Source: Microbacterium hatanonis
Lineage (GTDB): Bacteria > Actinomycetota > Actinomycetes > Actinomycetales > Microbacteriaceae
Reading direction: 5' to 3'
DNA length: 64,000 bases
NCBI RefSeq assembly: GCF_008017415.1
Contig: NZ_VRSV01000001.1
Coordinates: forward strand, 558,001-622,000
Below the pieces are notes generated by a model, which saw only the letters and a list, made by a program, of their open reading frames with translations, had not been told where the DNA came from and did not search any database. Positions 1 to 9,864 of this stretch are shown piece after piece; the first letter of the stretch is position 1, and each line of letters begins with the position of its first letter. Made by a program: the position numbers and the translations under genes.

Positions 1-573
1 CTCGGTGACCTTCTCGAGCCAGCCGCCGAGCGAGGGCCCCCAGTCGGGGGCGATGAGGTGCTCGCGGGCGAGGTCGCCGATGAGCTCGCTCACGTCGTCG
101 TCGCTGAGGGCTCCGAGCACCGCCGTGGCGACCGATGCGCCCTCGGTCGCCACGCGCTCGGCATTGGCGCGCTGACGGAGCCACCCGCCGAAGCGGGCGG
201 CGAGCGGGGTGCCCTCCAAGCGGGCGCGGACGACGGGGCCGGACAGGAAGTTCGTCTCGACGAACTCGCCGAGGGTGCGGCCGATCTCGTCTTTGCGCCT
301 CGGGATGATCGCGGTGTGGGGGATGGGTAGCCCGAGCGGCCGGCGGAACAGCGCCGTCACCGCGAACCAGTCGGCCAGGGCGCCGACCATGCCTCCCTCG
401 GCCGCCGCGCGCACCCACTGCAGCCAGGGGTAGCGCTCCTGGAACAGGTACGCGACGACGAACAGCACCGCCATGAAGACGAGTGCGCCGAGCGCGACGC
501 CCTTCATCTGACGCAGGCCGCGCCGCCGTTCGAGGTCGGCTGGAGTCAGCAGGGCCACGGGGGTGGGGGACAT
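1..573 (-). CDS. DUF445 family membrane protein (YjiN-like), C-terminus cut by window
   Basis: Partial gene: the reading frame runs from an ATG at 573 to the window edge without a stop, giving 191 residues of what is normally a protein of about 400. The N-terminus has a hydrophobic segment at about residues 22-41 (GVALGALVFMAVLFVVAYLF). It is followed by the family signature in which an ADWFAVTALFRRPLG segment precedes IPHTAIIPRRKDEIGRTLGEF. This is the conserved start of DUF445 proteins, which are inner-membrane proteins of unknown biochemical role. It points away from the neighbouring acyl-CoA dehydrogenase in order but lies on the same strand. Family assignment is firm; function is not known. 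Confidence 0.85.
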   Translation of the reverse strand, partial: MSPTPVALLTPADLERRRGLRQMKGVALGALVFMAVLFVVAYLFQERYPWLQWVRAAAEGGMVGALADWFAVTALFRRPLGLPIPHTAIIPRRKDEIGRTLGEFVETNFLSGPVVRARLEGTPLAARFGGWLRQRANAERVATEGASVATAVLGALSDDDVSELIGDLAREHLIAPDWGPSLGGWLEKVTE

Positions 574-640
574 GCCCCGATCCTCGCACGCGACCGGCCT
601 GCGAAGCCGGGCTTGCCGCGGCGCGGAGGAATGTCCGTTC

Positions 641-1804
641 CTACGCCTCGATCGGTCCGAGCCACGCGCTCGCCGCGGTGCCGTGGGCCGACTCGGGGTC
701 GGAGGGGTGGAACATGCCCGCCAGCACGTCGCGGTAGAGGCGCGACAGCTCGTTCGAGGCGAAGTACGACGATCCGCCCGCGACGAGGATCGCCTCGTCG
801 ACGACGTGCTTGGCCGACACCACCGCGCGGTGCTTCACGCCCGAGAGCAGCGAGAACCACTTGCCCCCGTGATCGACGAGCTCGTCGACGTCGTGGGCGA
901 GCGCGGCCAGCTGAGGCGGGAGGGCCTCGTACTCGAGGGCCATCGCGCCGACGCGCCAGCGGATGTCGGGGTCCTGGCTGTAGGCCTTGCCGGTCTTCTT
1001 CGAGCGTCGTGCGGAGGCGGCCTCGACCGCGAGATCGAGCGCGCGACGGGCGATGCCGGTGTAGACCGAGCCCAGCAGGATCTCGAACACGATGAAGATG
1101 CCGAACACGATCGGGTCGGGCTGGGGGCCGGGGTCGACGCGCCGCACCACGCGGTCGGCGGGCGCGACGGCCCCGCGCAGCTCGGTGGTGCGGCTCTGCG
1201 TGCCCCGCATGCCCAGCGTGTCCCAGTCGTCGCGGGTGACCACGGCGTCGCTGCGGGCGACGAAGGCGTAGACCATCTTCGGCGCGTCGGGCGAGGTGGT
1301 GTCGAGCCCGTGCACGCCCAGCTGCGTCCAGACGGGGGAGAGCGAGGTGAAGATCTTGGTGCCGGTGAAGGAGTATCCGCCGTCGGCTGTCGGCGCAGCA
1401 TCCGTGCCGCTCCCGAAAAGCACCAGGTCGTTGCCGGCCTCGCTGATGCCGAAGGCGAAGACCTCGCCGGCCGCCGCCCCGTCCTGCACGAAGGCGAGAT
1501 CGTCGATGCCCCGGTCACGCAGTACCTTCGCGACGCCGGTCCAGACCAGATGCATGTTGATCGCCAGCGCGGTGGCGGGCGCGGCGGTCGCGAGCCGCTG
1601 CTGCAGGACGGATGCTTCGACGAGTCCGAGCCCGAGTCCACCGCGGTCTTCGGGCACGAGCATGGAGAGGTAGCCGGCCTCTCGGAGCTCGCGGAGGTCG
1701 GCCTCGGGGAAGGTGTTCTCCCGGTCGTGCACCACCGCGCGCTCGCGGATCCGCTCCAGCAGGTCGTCGGGCAGGATCCGGGCGGGGTCGAACGTGTCGG
1801 TCAC
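641..1804 (-). CDS. acyl-CoA dehydrogenase-like flavoprotein
   Basis: About 387 residues with the acyl-CoA dehydrogenase fold order: N-terminal helical domain (LLERIRERAVVHDRENTFPEADLRELREAGY), central beta domain (FGISEAGNDLVLFGSG, then FTGTKIFTSLSPVWTQLGVH), and C-terminal helical bundle. Family members oxidise acyl-CoA or use FAD/FMN for monooxygenation. The C-terminal segment where true dehydrogenases carry the YEG glutamate reads GMFHPSDPESAH instead, so dehydrogenase chemistry is not assured. A DszC-like monooxygenase or other atypical member is possible. I chose GTG at 1804 because a GACAAT hexamer (minus strand, plus positions 1811-1816) ends exactly 6 nt before it, the spacing used by leaderless genes in this window. 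An in-frame ATG at 1834 is the alternative. Confidence 0.8.
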   Translation of the reverse strand: MTDTFDPARILPDDLLERIRERAVVHDRENTFPEADLRELREAGYLSMLVPEDRGGLGLGLVEASVLQQRLATAAPATALAINMHLVWTGVAKVLRDRGIDDLAFVQDGAAAGEVFAFGISEAGNDLVLFGSGTDAAPTADGGYSFTGTKIFTSLSPVWTQLGVHGLDTTSPDAPKMVYAFVARSDAVVTRDDWDTLGMRGTQSRTTELRGAVAPADRVVRRVDPGPQPDPIVFGIFIVFEILLGSVYTGIARRALDLAVEAASARRSKKTGKAYSQDPDIRWRVGAMALEYEALPPQLAALAHDVDELVDHGGKWFSLLSGVKHRAVVSAKHVVDEAILVAGGSSYFASNELSRLYRDVLAGMFHPSDPESAHGTAASAWLGPIEA

Positions 1805-1869
1805 CGTTCCATTGTCCGCCCGATCGCGCAGCATCCGGCGAGACCGGCGCCCGTGCGTCCGTCACCGGA

Positions 1870-1935
1870 GGAGGACATCTCACGAGCGGAGGGCAGGTCG
1901 GGAGAGATCGATACTCCCGCGGTGAGATCTCCTCC
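1870..1935. repeat. Four-arm intergenic palindrome E1 (66 bp)
   Basis: The outer arms at 1870-1883 and 1922-1935 pair over 14 bp with one mismatch (GGAGGAcATCTCAC against GTGAGATCTCCTCC). Inside them a GGGAG at 1900-1904 pairs with CTCCC at 1914-1918. The element sits in the divergent space between the dehydrogenase and the next plus-strand gene, clear of both -10 hexamers. It belongs to the set described in the findings. Confidence 0.6.
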
Positions 1936-1986
1936 GTTCGTCGCCCGTTTCCGGCCGCCGACCCCGAGGGGCCGCAGACTGGAGGC

Positions 1987-2391
1987 ATGATCTCCTCCGA
2001 GTCGGCCACGGCGCTGCGCGACGCCGGTCTCGTCTGGCGCCCGCAGTCAGGCGATCGCTTCCAGTTGAACGACCCCGAATTCGACGCCGACGTGTTCACC
2101 GTCAGCGAGATGACGATCGAGCCGCGCGCGTATTCGACCGGCACGATCCTCGCCTTCAACGGCACGACCGAGTGGGCGCTCGACTCCGTCGCGCTGCAGG
2201 ACGCCCTGTGGCTCCCGACCGAGGAGCAGCTCCGCGAGATGCTGCGCGGAGGATTCCGGATGCTGCGCCGGCTCACCGACACCTACGAGGTGGAAGCCGC
2301 GATCGGTGCCGACGTGCTGAGCTTCCAGCATCCGGAGCCCTCCGACGCCTACGCGCTCGCCGTGCTCGAGCACCTGCGCCGCATCGCCTGA
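1987..2391 (+). CDS. conserved hypothetical protein
   Basis: 134 residues, soluble, acidic, no membrane segment or signal peptide. The sequence starts MISSESATALRDAGLVWRP and contains DRFQLNDPEFDADVFTVSEM and a C-terminal helix LAVLEHLRRIA. I recognise it as a small conserved actinobacterial protein that databases sometimes label as a pilus-assembly protein. Nothing in the sequence supports that label, and I see no catalytic motif. The start is ATG 1987: a CAGACT hexamer at 1975-1980 lies 6 nt upstream, and GGAGG at 1981-1985 could also serve as a ribosome site. It is divergent from the dehydrogenase. Confidence 0.75.
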   Translation: MISSESATALRDAGLVWRPQSGDRFQLNDPEFDADVFTVSEMTIEPRAYSTGTILAFNGTTEWALDSVALQDALWLPTEEQLREMLRGGFRMLRRLTDTYEVEAAIGADVLSFQHPEPSDAYALAVLEHLRRIA

Positions 2392-2392
2392 G

Positions 2393-3274
2393 TCACACGC
2401 CGATCGTGAGCGAGGCGGTGTAGCCGGCCGAGACCGATCCCGCCATCGACGCGATCTGGTGGATGCCGCCGTCGTCGCCGAAGACGTTGTCGCGGGCGAG
2501 GGAGGTCTGCGCCTGATTGCGCACGCTCTGCTCGTAGCCGGTCGTGGCGTAGACGACGTCGTTGGTCTCCTGGGGGAGGGCGATCTGCGAGGTCTTCACG
2601 ATCGGCCCCGTCGCGACGGCCGTGGCGACGTCGTCGTAGACCTCGAAGTGGATGTGCGGCCACCGGCCCGAGTAGCACGCGGGGTAGATGGAGGTGAAGG
2701 TGACCGTGCCGTTCGCGTCGGTCTCCTGCACGCCGCGCAGGTAGTTCTCGTTCTCGATCCCGTTGCTGTAGAGGGAGTAGTTGCCGTCGCGGTCGCAGTG
2801 CCAGAGGTAGACGCCTCGGCCGACGAGTGCGGCTCCGGTCGAGGCGTCGCGCACCGTGAGGGCGATGGTCAGCGGGATGCCCTCGGCCGTGGTGGTGGAC
2901 GAGCCGAAGGACGAACGGATGTCGCTGCGGACGATCCCGGAGTCATCGAGCACGTTCACGCCGTTCGAGCCGTCGGCCGGGTACGGCCCGCCGGTCTCGT
3001 CGGGCACCTCGTCGACGGGGCCGGACGCGGCGGCCGTGGCGCTGGCGCTCGCCGTGGGAGTGGCCGTCGCCGTGGCTGCCGCCGACGGAGTGGTCGTCGC
3101 ATCCGCCGTCTTGGTCGCGACGCCGCACGCCGCCAGCAGCGACGTCAGGGCGACCCCTCCGAAGATGCCGAGGGCGCGACGCCGGTGGATGAGAGTCTGC
3201 ACGTCGTAGACGAGACCGCGGTGGTCCTCGTCGATCTCGTCGCCGTTGTCGTCGGTCCAGCGCGGGTCGGTCAT
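2393..3274 (-). CDS. exported intradiol dioxygenase-like protein
   Basis: 293 residues. The N-terminus has a twin-arginine-like segment (HRRRALGIFGGVALTSLLAAC) that ends in a lipobox-type LAAC at about residues 45-48. It is therefore probably exported, perhaps as a Tat lipoprotein. A low-complexity Ala/Thr/Ser linker follows, then a beta-rich domain with TIALTVRDASTGAALVGRGVYLWHCDRDGNYSLYS and PACYSGRWPHIHFEVY. In intradiol ring-cleavage dioxygenases such a W-H-C-D and an RxPHIHF segment contribute iron ligands. The family cleaves catechol-type rings, but exported members have poorly known substrates. The start is ATG 3274, preceded by GAGGAG. The gene converges with the upstream plus-strand gene, with their stop codons one base apart. 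Confidence 0.8.
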   Translation of the reverse strand: MTDPRWTDDNGDEIDEDHRGLVYDVQTLIHRRRALGIFGGVALTSLLAACGVATKTADATTTPSAAATATATPTASASATAAASGPVDEVPDETGGPYPADGSNGVNVLDDSGIVRSDIRSSFGSSTTTAEGIPLTIALTVRDASTGAALVGRGVYLWHCDRDGNYSLYSNGIENENYLRGVQETDANGTVTFTSIYPACYSGRWPHIHFEVYDDVATAVATGPIVKTSQIALPQETNDVVYATTGYEQSVRNQAQTSLARDNVFGDDGGIHQIASMAGSVSAGYTASLTIGV

Positions 3275-3361
3275 GGTGTCTCCTCGGTCGGGCAGCGGGT
3301 GCGATGAGGAGAGCCAAGACGACCGCACTATGCGGCCGCTATGCGGAGACTATGCGCCGCG

Positions 3362-4567
3362 TCAGGTGATCGTTCGCACCGGCTCGGTGTCGGGGGCGGG
3401 GCTGGCGTCCCGCCCGCGCAGGTCGGGGAAGCCGCGCACGAACACCGCGGCCACGGCGACGCCGGCCACGGCGAACGCGGTCGCCGCGACGTAGGCGCCG
3501 CTCGGGCCGCCCGCGTCGATGAGGAAACCGGCGACGGCCGAACCCGCGGCCGCGCCGATGAGCTGCCCGGTGCCCACCCACCCGTAGGCCTCGGCCGTCT
3601 CGCTGAAACGCACGCTCGCCGAGGTGATGGCGAAGATGACCGCGAGCGCGGGGGCGATGCCGATGCCCGCGACGAAGAGCGTGCCGCCGAGCCACCACAT
3701 GTCGAGCGAGATCATGGTGAGCGCCAGGCCCCCGGCGACGATCGCGAGGCGGCGGGCCATCGCCCAGGGGCCCATCGGGATGTGCCCGAAGCTCAGACCG
3801 CCGGTGAGGCTGCCGATCGAGAAGATCGCCAGCACGATCCCGGCCTCCGCACCGCCGTGTCCGAACGTCGCGACGACCCCGGCCTCCACGGCCGAGCACG
3901 CCCCGATGAGGAGGAAGCCCGACACGGTGGCGAGGATCACGGGCGGCTTGGCGAGCACGCGGCCGAACCCGCGGCGGCTGCGGGGGATGCGCACCCGCCC
4001 GACCTCGGGGGAGAGGATGAACCACGCCCCACCGCCGATGAGGATGACGACGATGAGCAGGAGGGCCTGCACGGTGCCGACCTGCGTGGCCACGAACGTG
4101 ATGACCACCGGCGCGACGATCCAGATGATCTCCTGCAGCGAGGCGTCGAGCGAGAACAGGGGCGTCAGCTGCTTCGAGGTCACCATCTTGGGGTAGATGG
4201 TGCGCACCGCCGACTGGACCGGCGGGGTCGCGAGGCCGGCGAGGAGCCCGAGGGCCATGTATCCGGGCACGGGCAGGTCGAGCAGGGCGAGGGCCGCGAT
4301 AGCCGCAGCGCAGACGATGAGGGTGAGCGTGAGCACGCGGCGCATGCCCCACCGCCCCATCCACCGGCTGGTGACGGGGCCGGCCACGGCCTGGCCGATC
4401 GACGTGGCGGCGAGGACGAGGCCGGCGGCGCCGTACGACCCCGTGACGTGCTCGATGTGCAGGAGCACCGCCAGGCTGGTCATGCCGTTGGGGAAGCGGG
4501 CCGTGAGCTGGGCCGCCATGATGCGCGCCACCCCTCGGGTGCGCAGAAGATCTCCGTAGCCAGCCAT
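3362..4567 (-). CDS. major facilitator superfamily transporter
   Basis: 401 residues, strongly hydrophobic throughout, with about 12 predicted membrane segments and the MFS loop-2/3 signature region [17 protein letters not shown] after the second segment. Substrate cannot be read from the sequence; members with this length and layout are usually drug or sugar exporters. It begins with ATG 4567. The gene ends 87 bp from the exported dioxygenase-like gene on the same strand, so the two could be co-transcribed, but there is no functional link I can point to. Confidence 0.85.
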   Translation of the reverse strand: MAGYGDLLRTRGVARIMAAQLTARFPNGMTSLAVLLHIEHVTGSYGAAGLVLAATSIGQAVAGPVTSRWMGRWGMRRVLTLTLIVCAAAIAALALLDLPVPGYMALGLLAGLATPPVQSAVRTIYPKMVTSKQLTPLFSLDASLQEIIWIVAPVVITFVATQVGTVQALLLIVVILIGGGAWFILSPEVGRVRIPRSRRGFGRVLAKPPVILATVSGFLLIGACSAVEAGVVATFGHGGAEAGIVLAIFSIGSLTGGLSFGHIPMGPWAMARRLAIVAGGLALTMISLDMWWLGGTLFVAGIGIAPALAVIFAITSASVRFSETAEAYGWVGTGQLIGAAAGSAVAGFLIDAGGPSGAYVAATAFAVAGVAVAAVFVRGFPDLRGRDASPAPDTEPVRTIT

Positions 4568-4656
4568 GACCGCTCTACGGTACCGACTCCGCGCGGGTTC
4601 GCGGGACCCGTCGTGGGGGTGCCGGAGGCGTCGGTTCGCGACACGCCGTCACGTCG

Positions 4657-4832
4657 GTTTCCACAGGTCTGCCGATGTCGGTGGGTCGTCGTATCGTCTC
4701 GCCTGTGGAGGGATGCTGCAGCCCCTCCCGAAAAGCCCGTCGTTCAGGCGTTTTTCAGGTTGCGTTCGGTGGTCGCGCCTGTGGATGAAACGGTGGACAA
4801 CCTGTGTTGTACATGGGGAGGGCGGTGGAAAA
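4657..4832. promoter_or_regulatory. Cluster of DnaA-box-like nonamers upstream of nrdH
   Basis: Several nonamers resemble the actinobacterial DnaA box TTGTCCACA (complement TGTGGACAA). They are GTTTCCACA at 4657-4665, TGTGGAGGG at 4704-4712, TGTGGATGA at 4780-4788, GGTGGACAA at 4792-4800 (one mismatch) and GGTGGAAAA at 4824-4832. DnaA is known to bind the E. coli nrdAB promoter and adjust nucleotide supply to replication. A similar role here is an inference. Confidence 0.35.
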
Positions 4833-4846
4833 CTACACGAATGTAA

Positions 4847-4862
4847 CTACTACCCCTTGTGG
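4847..4862. promoter_or_regulatory. NrdR box 1
   Basis: The 16-mer at 4847-4862 keeps the flanks of the NrdR consensus acaCwAtATaTwGtgt (C, T, A on the left and T, T, G, T, G on the right), although its centre is C-rich. It begins exactly 32 bp before the second box, about three helical turns, which is the usual tandem arrangement for this repressor. Confidence 0.55.
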
Positions 4863-4878
4863 TGGCTTCCGATGTCGG

Positions 4879-4894
4879 CACCCATATGTAGTAT
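4879..4894. promoter_or_regulatory. NrdR box 2 overlapping a -10
   Basis: CACCCATATGTAGTAT at 4879-4894 matches most positions of acaCwAtATaTwGtgt. It also contains TAGTAT at 4889-4894, which can serve as the -10 of the nrd promoter. Repressor binding would then block RNA polymerase directly. NrdR represses RNR genes when dATP is sufficient. The nrdR gene itself is not in the window. Confidence 0.6.
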
Positions 4895-4953
4895 TGAGGT
4901 CCCGGCGGCGGTCCACCGGGAAAACCAAGGTTGTGAGGGGAGAAACGGTTCTG

Positions 4954-5187
4954 ATGGCTATCACGGTTTACACCAAGCCCTCGTGCGTACAGTGCACGGC
5001 GACGTACCGAGCGCTGGACTCGAAGGGCATCGAATACGAGGTCCTCGACCTCTCTCAGGACGCCGGAGCGCTCGAGCAGGTCAAGGCGCTCGGCTACCTC
5101 CAGGCTCCCGTCGTCATCACCGACGAAGACCACTGGTCGGGCTTCCGTCCCGACAAGATCGACGCACTCGCCTCGCGACTCGTCTGA
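4954..5187 (+). CDS. nrdH: glutaredoxin-like redoxin NrdH
   Basis: 77 residues with the NrdH active site CVQC near the N-terminus ([21 protein letters not shown]) and the C-terminal [12 protein letters not shown] segment typical of NrdH rather than glutaredoxins. NrdH is the thioredoxin-reductase-dependent electron donor to class Ib ribonucleotide reductase. The start is ATG 4954, about ten bases after a GAGGGGAG ribosome site at 4935-4942; the open frame extends further upstream but without family similarity. It is the first gene of nrdHIEF and is followed by nrdI after two bases. Confidence 0.95.
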   Translation: MAITVYTKPSCVQCTATYRALDSKGIEYEVLDLSQDAGALEQVKALGYLQAPVVITDEDHWSGFRPDKIDALASRLV

Positions 5188-5189
5188 CG

Positions 5190-5663
5190 ATGACGGTCGC
5201 CACTGAGCTCAGTGCGGCCGAGTCGTCCAGCACTGAATCGAACGCCGCTGCGCCGCTCCTGGTGTTCTTCTCGAGCGTGTCGGGCAACACCGCACGTTTC
5301 ATCGAGAAACTGGGAGCGCGCGCGGCGCGGATTCCTCTTCTCCCCTCCGAACCACCCCTTCACGTCGACGAACCGTACGTGCTCGTGACCCCGACCTATG
5401 GCGGGGGCCAGGGCCGCGGGGTCGAGAAGGGTGCCGTTCCCAAGCAGGTCATCCGGTTCTTGAACGATCCGGGCAACCGCAGTCAGATCCGCGGAGTCAT
5501 CTCCGCGGGCAACACGAATTTCGGCGAGCACTTCGGGTTCGCCGGTGACGTCATCAGCCGGAAGTGCTCCGTGCCGCACCTGTATCGGGTGGAGGTGTTC
5601 GGCACGCCGGAAGACGTCGACCACGTCAACGAAGGATTGGAACGATGGTGGAAACGGCTCTGA
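5190..5663 (+). CDS. nrdI: class Ib RNR flavodoxin NrdI
   Basis: 157 residues with an FMN-binding phosphate loop [17 protein letters not shown] and the family segments [11 protein letters not shown] and [17 protein letters not shown]. NrdI supplies the oxidant that assembles the Mn-tyrosyl radical cofactor in NrdF. An acidic/serine-rich N-terminal extension of about 20 residues precedes the fold. It starts at ATG 5190, just after the nrdH stop. Its last 19 bases overlap the start of nrdE in another frame, so translation of the two is probably coupled. Confidence 0.95.
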   Translation: MTVATELSAAESSSTESNAAAPLLVFFSSVSGNTARFIEKLGARAARIPLLPSEPPLHVDEPYVLVTPTYGGGQGRGVEKGAVPKQVIRFLNDPGNRSQIRGVISAGNTNFGEHFGFAGDVISRKCSVPHLYRVEVFGTPEDVDHVNEGLERWWKRL

Positions 5664-7801
5664 AGGATCTCGATTTCAAGACCCAGGCGCGTTTCGAGGG
5701 CATGGACTACCACGCCCTCAACGCGATGCTCAACCTGTACGACGCGGACGGGAAGATCCAGTTCGACGCCGACAAGCGCGCGGCGCGGGAGTACTTCCTG
5801 CAGCACGTCAACCAGAACACCGTCTTCTTCCACTCGCTGAAGGAGCGCCTCGACTACCTCGTCGAGAAGGAGTACTACGAGCCGGCGGTCATCGAGAAGT
5901 ACTCGCTCGAGTTCATCCAGAAGCTCAACGACTTCGCCTACGGCAAGAAGTTCCGCTTCGAGTCGTTCCTCGGCGCGTTCAAGTACTACACCAGCTACAC
6001 GCTGAAGACGTTCGACGGAAAGCGCTACCTCGAGCGCTTCGAAGACCGCGTCGTCATGACCGGTCTCGGCCTCGCCGACGGCGACGAGAAGCTCGCGATG
6101 CAGATCGTCGACGAGATCCTCTCCGGCCGCTTCCAGCCCGCCACCCCGACGTTCCTCAACACGGGCAAGGCGCAGCGCGGCGAGCTCGTCTCCTGCTTCC
6201 TGCTGCGCATCGAAGACAACATGGAGTCGATCTCGCGCGGCATCAACTCCGCTCTCCAGCTGTCCAAGCGCGGCGGCGGCGTCGCCCTGCTGCTGTCGAA
6301 CATCCGTGAGGCCGGCGCCCCGATCAAGCAGATCGAGAACCAGTCCAGCGGCATCATCCCCGTGATGAAGCTGCTCGAAGACAGCTTCAGCTACGCCAAC
6401 CAGCTCGGCGCGCGTCAGGGCGCGGGCGCGGTGTACCTCAACGCGCACCACCCCGACATCATGCGGTTCCTCGACACCAAGCGCGAGAACGCCGACGAGA
6501 AGATCCGCATCAAGACGCTGTCGCTCGGCGTCGTCGTGCCCGACATCACGTTCGAGCTCGCCAAGAACGGCGAAGACATGTACCTCTTCTCGCCGTACGA
6601 CGTCGAGAAGGTCTACGGAGTGCCGTTCGGCGACATCTCGGTCTCCGAGAAGTACCGCGAGATGGTCGACGACGCCCGCATCAAGAAGACGAAGATCAAT
6701 GCGCGCGAGTTCTTCCAGACCCTCGCCGAGATCCAGTTCGAGTCGGGCTACCCGTACATCATGTTCGAAGACACGGTGAACAAGGCGAACCCGATCAAGG
6801 GCCGCATCAACATGTCGAACCTGTGCTCGGAGATCCTGCAGGTCAACACCCCGACGACCTACAACGAAGACCTGTCGTACGACCAGATCGGCAAGGACAT
6901 CTCCTGCAACCTGGGCTCGCTCAATATCGCCCTGGCGATGGACGGCGGCAACCTGGGGCTGACGGTCGACACCAGCATCCGTGCCCTCACCGCGGTCAGC
7001 GACCAGAGCCACATCCGCTCGGTGCGCTCGATCGAAGACGGCAACGACCGCACCCACGCGATCGGTCTCGGTCAGATGAACCTCCACGGCTACCTGGCGC
7101 GCGAGCACGTGCACTACGGGTCTGAAGAGGGCATCGACTTCACGAACATCTACTTCTACACGGTGCTCTTCCACGCCCTGCAGGCGTCGAACCGCATCGC
7201 GATCGAGCGCAAGCAGGCGTTCGAGGGCTTCGAAGACTCGACCTACGCGTCGGGCACCTTCTTCGACAAGTACCTCGAGCAGGAGTGGGTGCCGCAGACC
7301 GACAAGGTCAAGGAGATGTTCGCCGGCCACCACATCCCGACGCAGGGCGACTGGGCAGAGCTCAAGGCTTCCATCCAGAAGCACGGCATCTACAACCAGA
7401 ACCTGCAGGCCGTGCCGCCGACCGGTTCGATCTCGTACATCAACAACTCCACGAGCTCGATCCACCCCATCGCGGCCAAGGTCGAGATCCGCAAGGAAGG
7501 CAAGCTCGGTCGCGTCTACTACCCGGCGCCGTTCATGACGAACGAGAACCTGGAGTACTACCAGGACGCCTACGAGATCGGCTACGAGAAGGTCATCGAC
7601 ACCTACGCCGCGGCGACGCAGCACGTCGACCAGGGCCTGTCGCTCACGCTGTTCTTCAAAGACACCGCCACCACGCGCGACATCAACAAGGCGCAGATCT
7701 ACGCGTGGCGCAAGGGCATCAAGACGATCTACTACATCCGCCTGCGTCAGATGGCGCTCGAGGGCACCGAGCTCGACATGTGCGTCAGCTGCACCCTCTA
7801 G
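5645..7801 (+). CDS. nrdE: ribonucleoside-diphosphate reductase class Ib, alpha subunit NrdE
   Basis: 718 residues, the normal NrdE length. The catalytic features are all visible: the first redox cysteine in [10 protein letters not shown], the radical cysteine in MSNLCSEIL, the [18 protein letters not shown] segment of the active-site barrel, and the C-terminal redox pair CVSC (ending CVSCTL) that NrdH reduces. It converts NDPs to dNDPs in complex with NrdF. ATG 5645 is preceded by GAAGGA within the end of nrdI. A 42-bp gap before nrdF contains a copy of a dispersed CTTCGACAGGCTC repeat. Confidence 0.96.
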   Translation: MVETALKDLDFKTQARFEGMDYHALNAMLNLYDADGKIQFDADKRAAREYFLQHVNQNTVFFHSLKERLDYLVEKEYYEPAVIEKYSLEFIQKLNDFAYGKKFRFESFLGAFKYYTSYTLKTFDGKRYLERFEDRVVMTGLGLADGDEKLAMQIVDEILSGRFQPATPTFLNTGKAQRGELVSCFLLRIEDNMESISRGINSALQLSKRGGGVALLLSNIREAGAPIKQIENQSSGIIPVMKLLEDSFSYANQLGARQGAGAVYLNAHHPDIMRFLDTKRENADEKIRIKTLSLGVVVPDITFELAKNGEDMYLFSPYDVEKVYGVPFGDISVSEKYREMVDDARIKKTKINAREFFQTLAEIQFESGYPYIMFEDTVNKANPIKGRINMSNLCSEILQVNTPTTYNEDLSYDQIGKDISCNLGSLNIALAMDGGNLGLTVDTSIRALTAVSDQSHIRSVRSIEDGNDRTHAIGLGQMNLHGYLAREHVHYGSEEGIDFTNIYFYTVLFHALQASNRIAIERKQAFEGFEDSTYASGTFFDKYLEQEWVPQTDKVKEMFAGHHIPTQGDWAELKASIQKHGIYNQNLQAVPPTGSISYINNSTSSIHPIAAKVEIRKEGKLGRVYYPAPFMTNENLEYYQDAYEIGYEKVIDTYAAATQHVDQGLSLTLFFKDTATTRDINKAQIYAWRKGIKTIYYIRLRQMALEGTELDMCVSCTL

Positions 7802-8821
<1,020 letters not shown>

Positions 8822-8836
8822 CCCGGTCAGTCACGA

Positions 8837-8872
8837 AGGGGCGGATGCTGCGGCATCCGCCCCTCTTCGTTT
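8837..8872 (+). terminator. Terminator hairpin of nrdHIEF
   Basis: AGGGGCGGATGC at 8837-8848 pairs perfectly with GCATCCGCCCCT at 8853-8864 around a 4-base loop and is followed by a T-rich stretch (CTTCGTTTCG). One side of the stem is a copy of the window-wide nonamer GGATGCTGC. Confidence 0.75.
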
Positions 8873-8905
8873 CGGGGCATGGGCCTAACGTCACTCGAGG
8901 GGACA

Positions 8906-9766
8906 TCACTGCTCGTCTCGTTTGGCGAGCAGGATCAGCTCGGCGCGAGACACGGCGCCGGCCTTTCGCAGAAGGTTCGAGACGTGGAACTTCACCGTGT
9001 TCTCGCTGATGTCGAGCTGCTCCGCGATCGAACGATTGCGGGCCCCGGTGACGAGGAGGCGCAGAACGTCGCGTTCCCGGGCAGAGACGGGCATCGAGTC
9101 AGGCAGCAGGTCGGGCATCGCGGGTGGGTCGAGCGGGAGGCGGATGTCGAGGGTCGATCCCCATCCCGCCGTCGACGACACGCGCACGTCTCCGTCGAGA
9201 GCGATGACGCGTTCGGAGATCGGACGCAGCGAGTCGTCGTGCGCGGTCAGCTCCCCGCGCCCGTCGTCACGGACGCTGATGAGGAGGTTCAGCCCGTCGC
9301 AATCCCACTGGATGCGAACGCGGCGCGCCTCGCCGGCGTCGACGAACGCGAGCACGGCACTGCGCACGATGGCGCGGGCGGCGTGGGCGACCTCTCCGGG
9401 AAGGGCTCGCCCCGTCATCGGTGGTTCGACGAACTGCACGTCGAGGTCTCCGTGCCTCACCAGGGGGCGCAGGTCGTTGCGCAGCCGTGCGAAAGCCCCC
9501 ACCACGGGTTCGAGCCGCGTGTCTCGCCGTTCGTCGGTTTCCATGCGGATGCCCACGAGGGCGCTCGCGGCCACGTCGATCGCGAGAGTGCGCGCGGCCC
9601 TGTCGTCCAGGCGATCCGCGCGCAGGATGGCCAGGATCGACTCGAGCGTGACGGCGTGACGGTCGGCCTGCTCGGCCATATTGCGCGCGTGCTCGATCTG
9701 TGCCTGGCGCACGGCGAGCGAAGGGATCGCGTCGCTCGCCGTGTGAGGCCCGGGGGTGGAGTCCAT
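8906..9766 (-). CDS. ATPase-domain/LuxR-HTH hybrid regulator
   Basis: 286 residues. The C-terminal 65 residues are a clear LuxR/NarL helix-turn-helix (PVSARERDVLRLLVTGARNRSIAEQLDISENTVKFHVSNLLRKAG). The middle, about residues 120-210, looks like the GHKL ATP-binding domain of NarX-type kinases, with a G1-like VRDDGRGE and a G2-like GWGSTLDIRLPL. I find no phosphoacceptor histidine motif and no receiver domain, and the N box is degenerate (no usual E..N pair). It is thus probably a one-component regulator with a nucleotide-sensing pseudokinase module. It is divergent from hxlB-hxlA and is the obvious candidate regulator. ATG 9766 lies 6 nt after a TATAGT hexamer, consistent with a leaderless mRNA. 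Confidence 0.75.
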   Translation of the reverse strand: MDSTPGPHTASDAIPSLAVRQAQIEHARNMAEQADRHAVTLESILAILRADRLDDRAARTLAIDVAASALVGIRMETDERRDTRLEPVVGAFARLRNDLRPLVRHGDLDVQFVEPPMTGRALPGEVAHAARAIVRSAVLAFVDAGEARRVRIQWDCDGLNLLISVRDDGRGELTAHDDSLRPISERVIALDGDVRVSSTAGWGSTLDIRLPLDPPAMPDLLPDSMPVSARERDVLRLLVTGARNRSIAEQLDISENTVKFHVSNLLRKAGAVSRAELILLAKRDEQ

Positions 9767-9864
9767 GAGCCGACTATACGGAAGTCGAGCACTACTCTTC
9801 CGGGTAGGTGAGACCGTCCGAACGCGTCGTATGCGCGGGCGCCGTGACCTCGCAGCATGGAGTC

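Larger units (their letters stand above)
4568..4953. promoter_or_regulatory. Long regulatory region upstream of nrdHIEF
   Basis: This is the only gene-free stretch above 300 bp in the window. It separates the divergent MFS gene from nrdH. It holds two NrdR-type boxes close to nrdH, annotated separately, and a series of DnaA-box-like nonamers upstream. I see no convincing open frame in it. Confidence 0.6.

Noticed and set aside
4804..4953. Longer N-terminus for NrdH
   Set aside because: It would read through the NrdR boxes and adds residues with no family similarity; a good ribosome site supports 4954.
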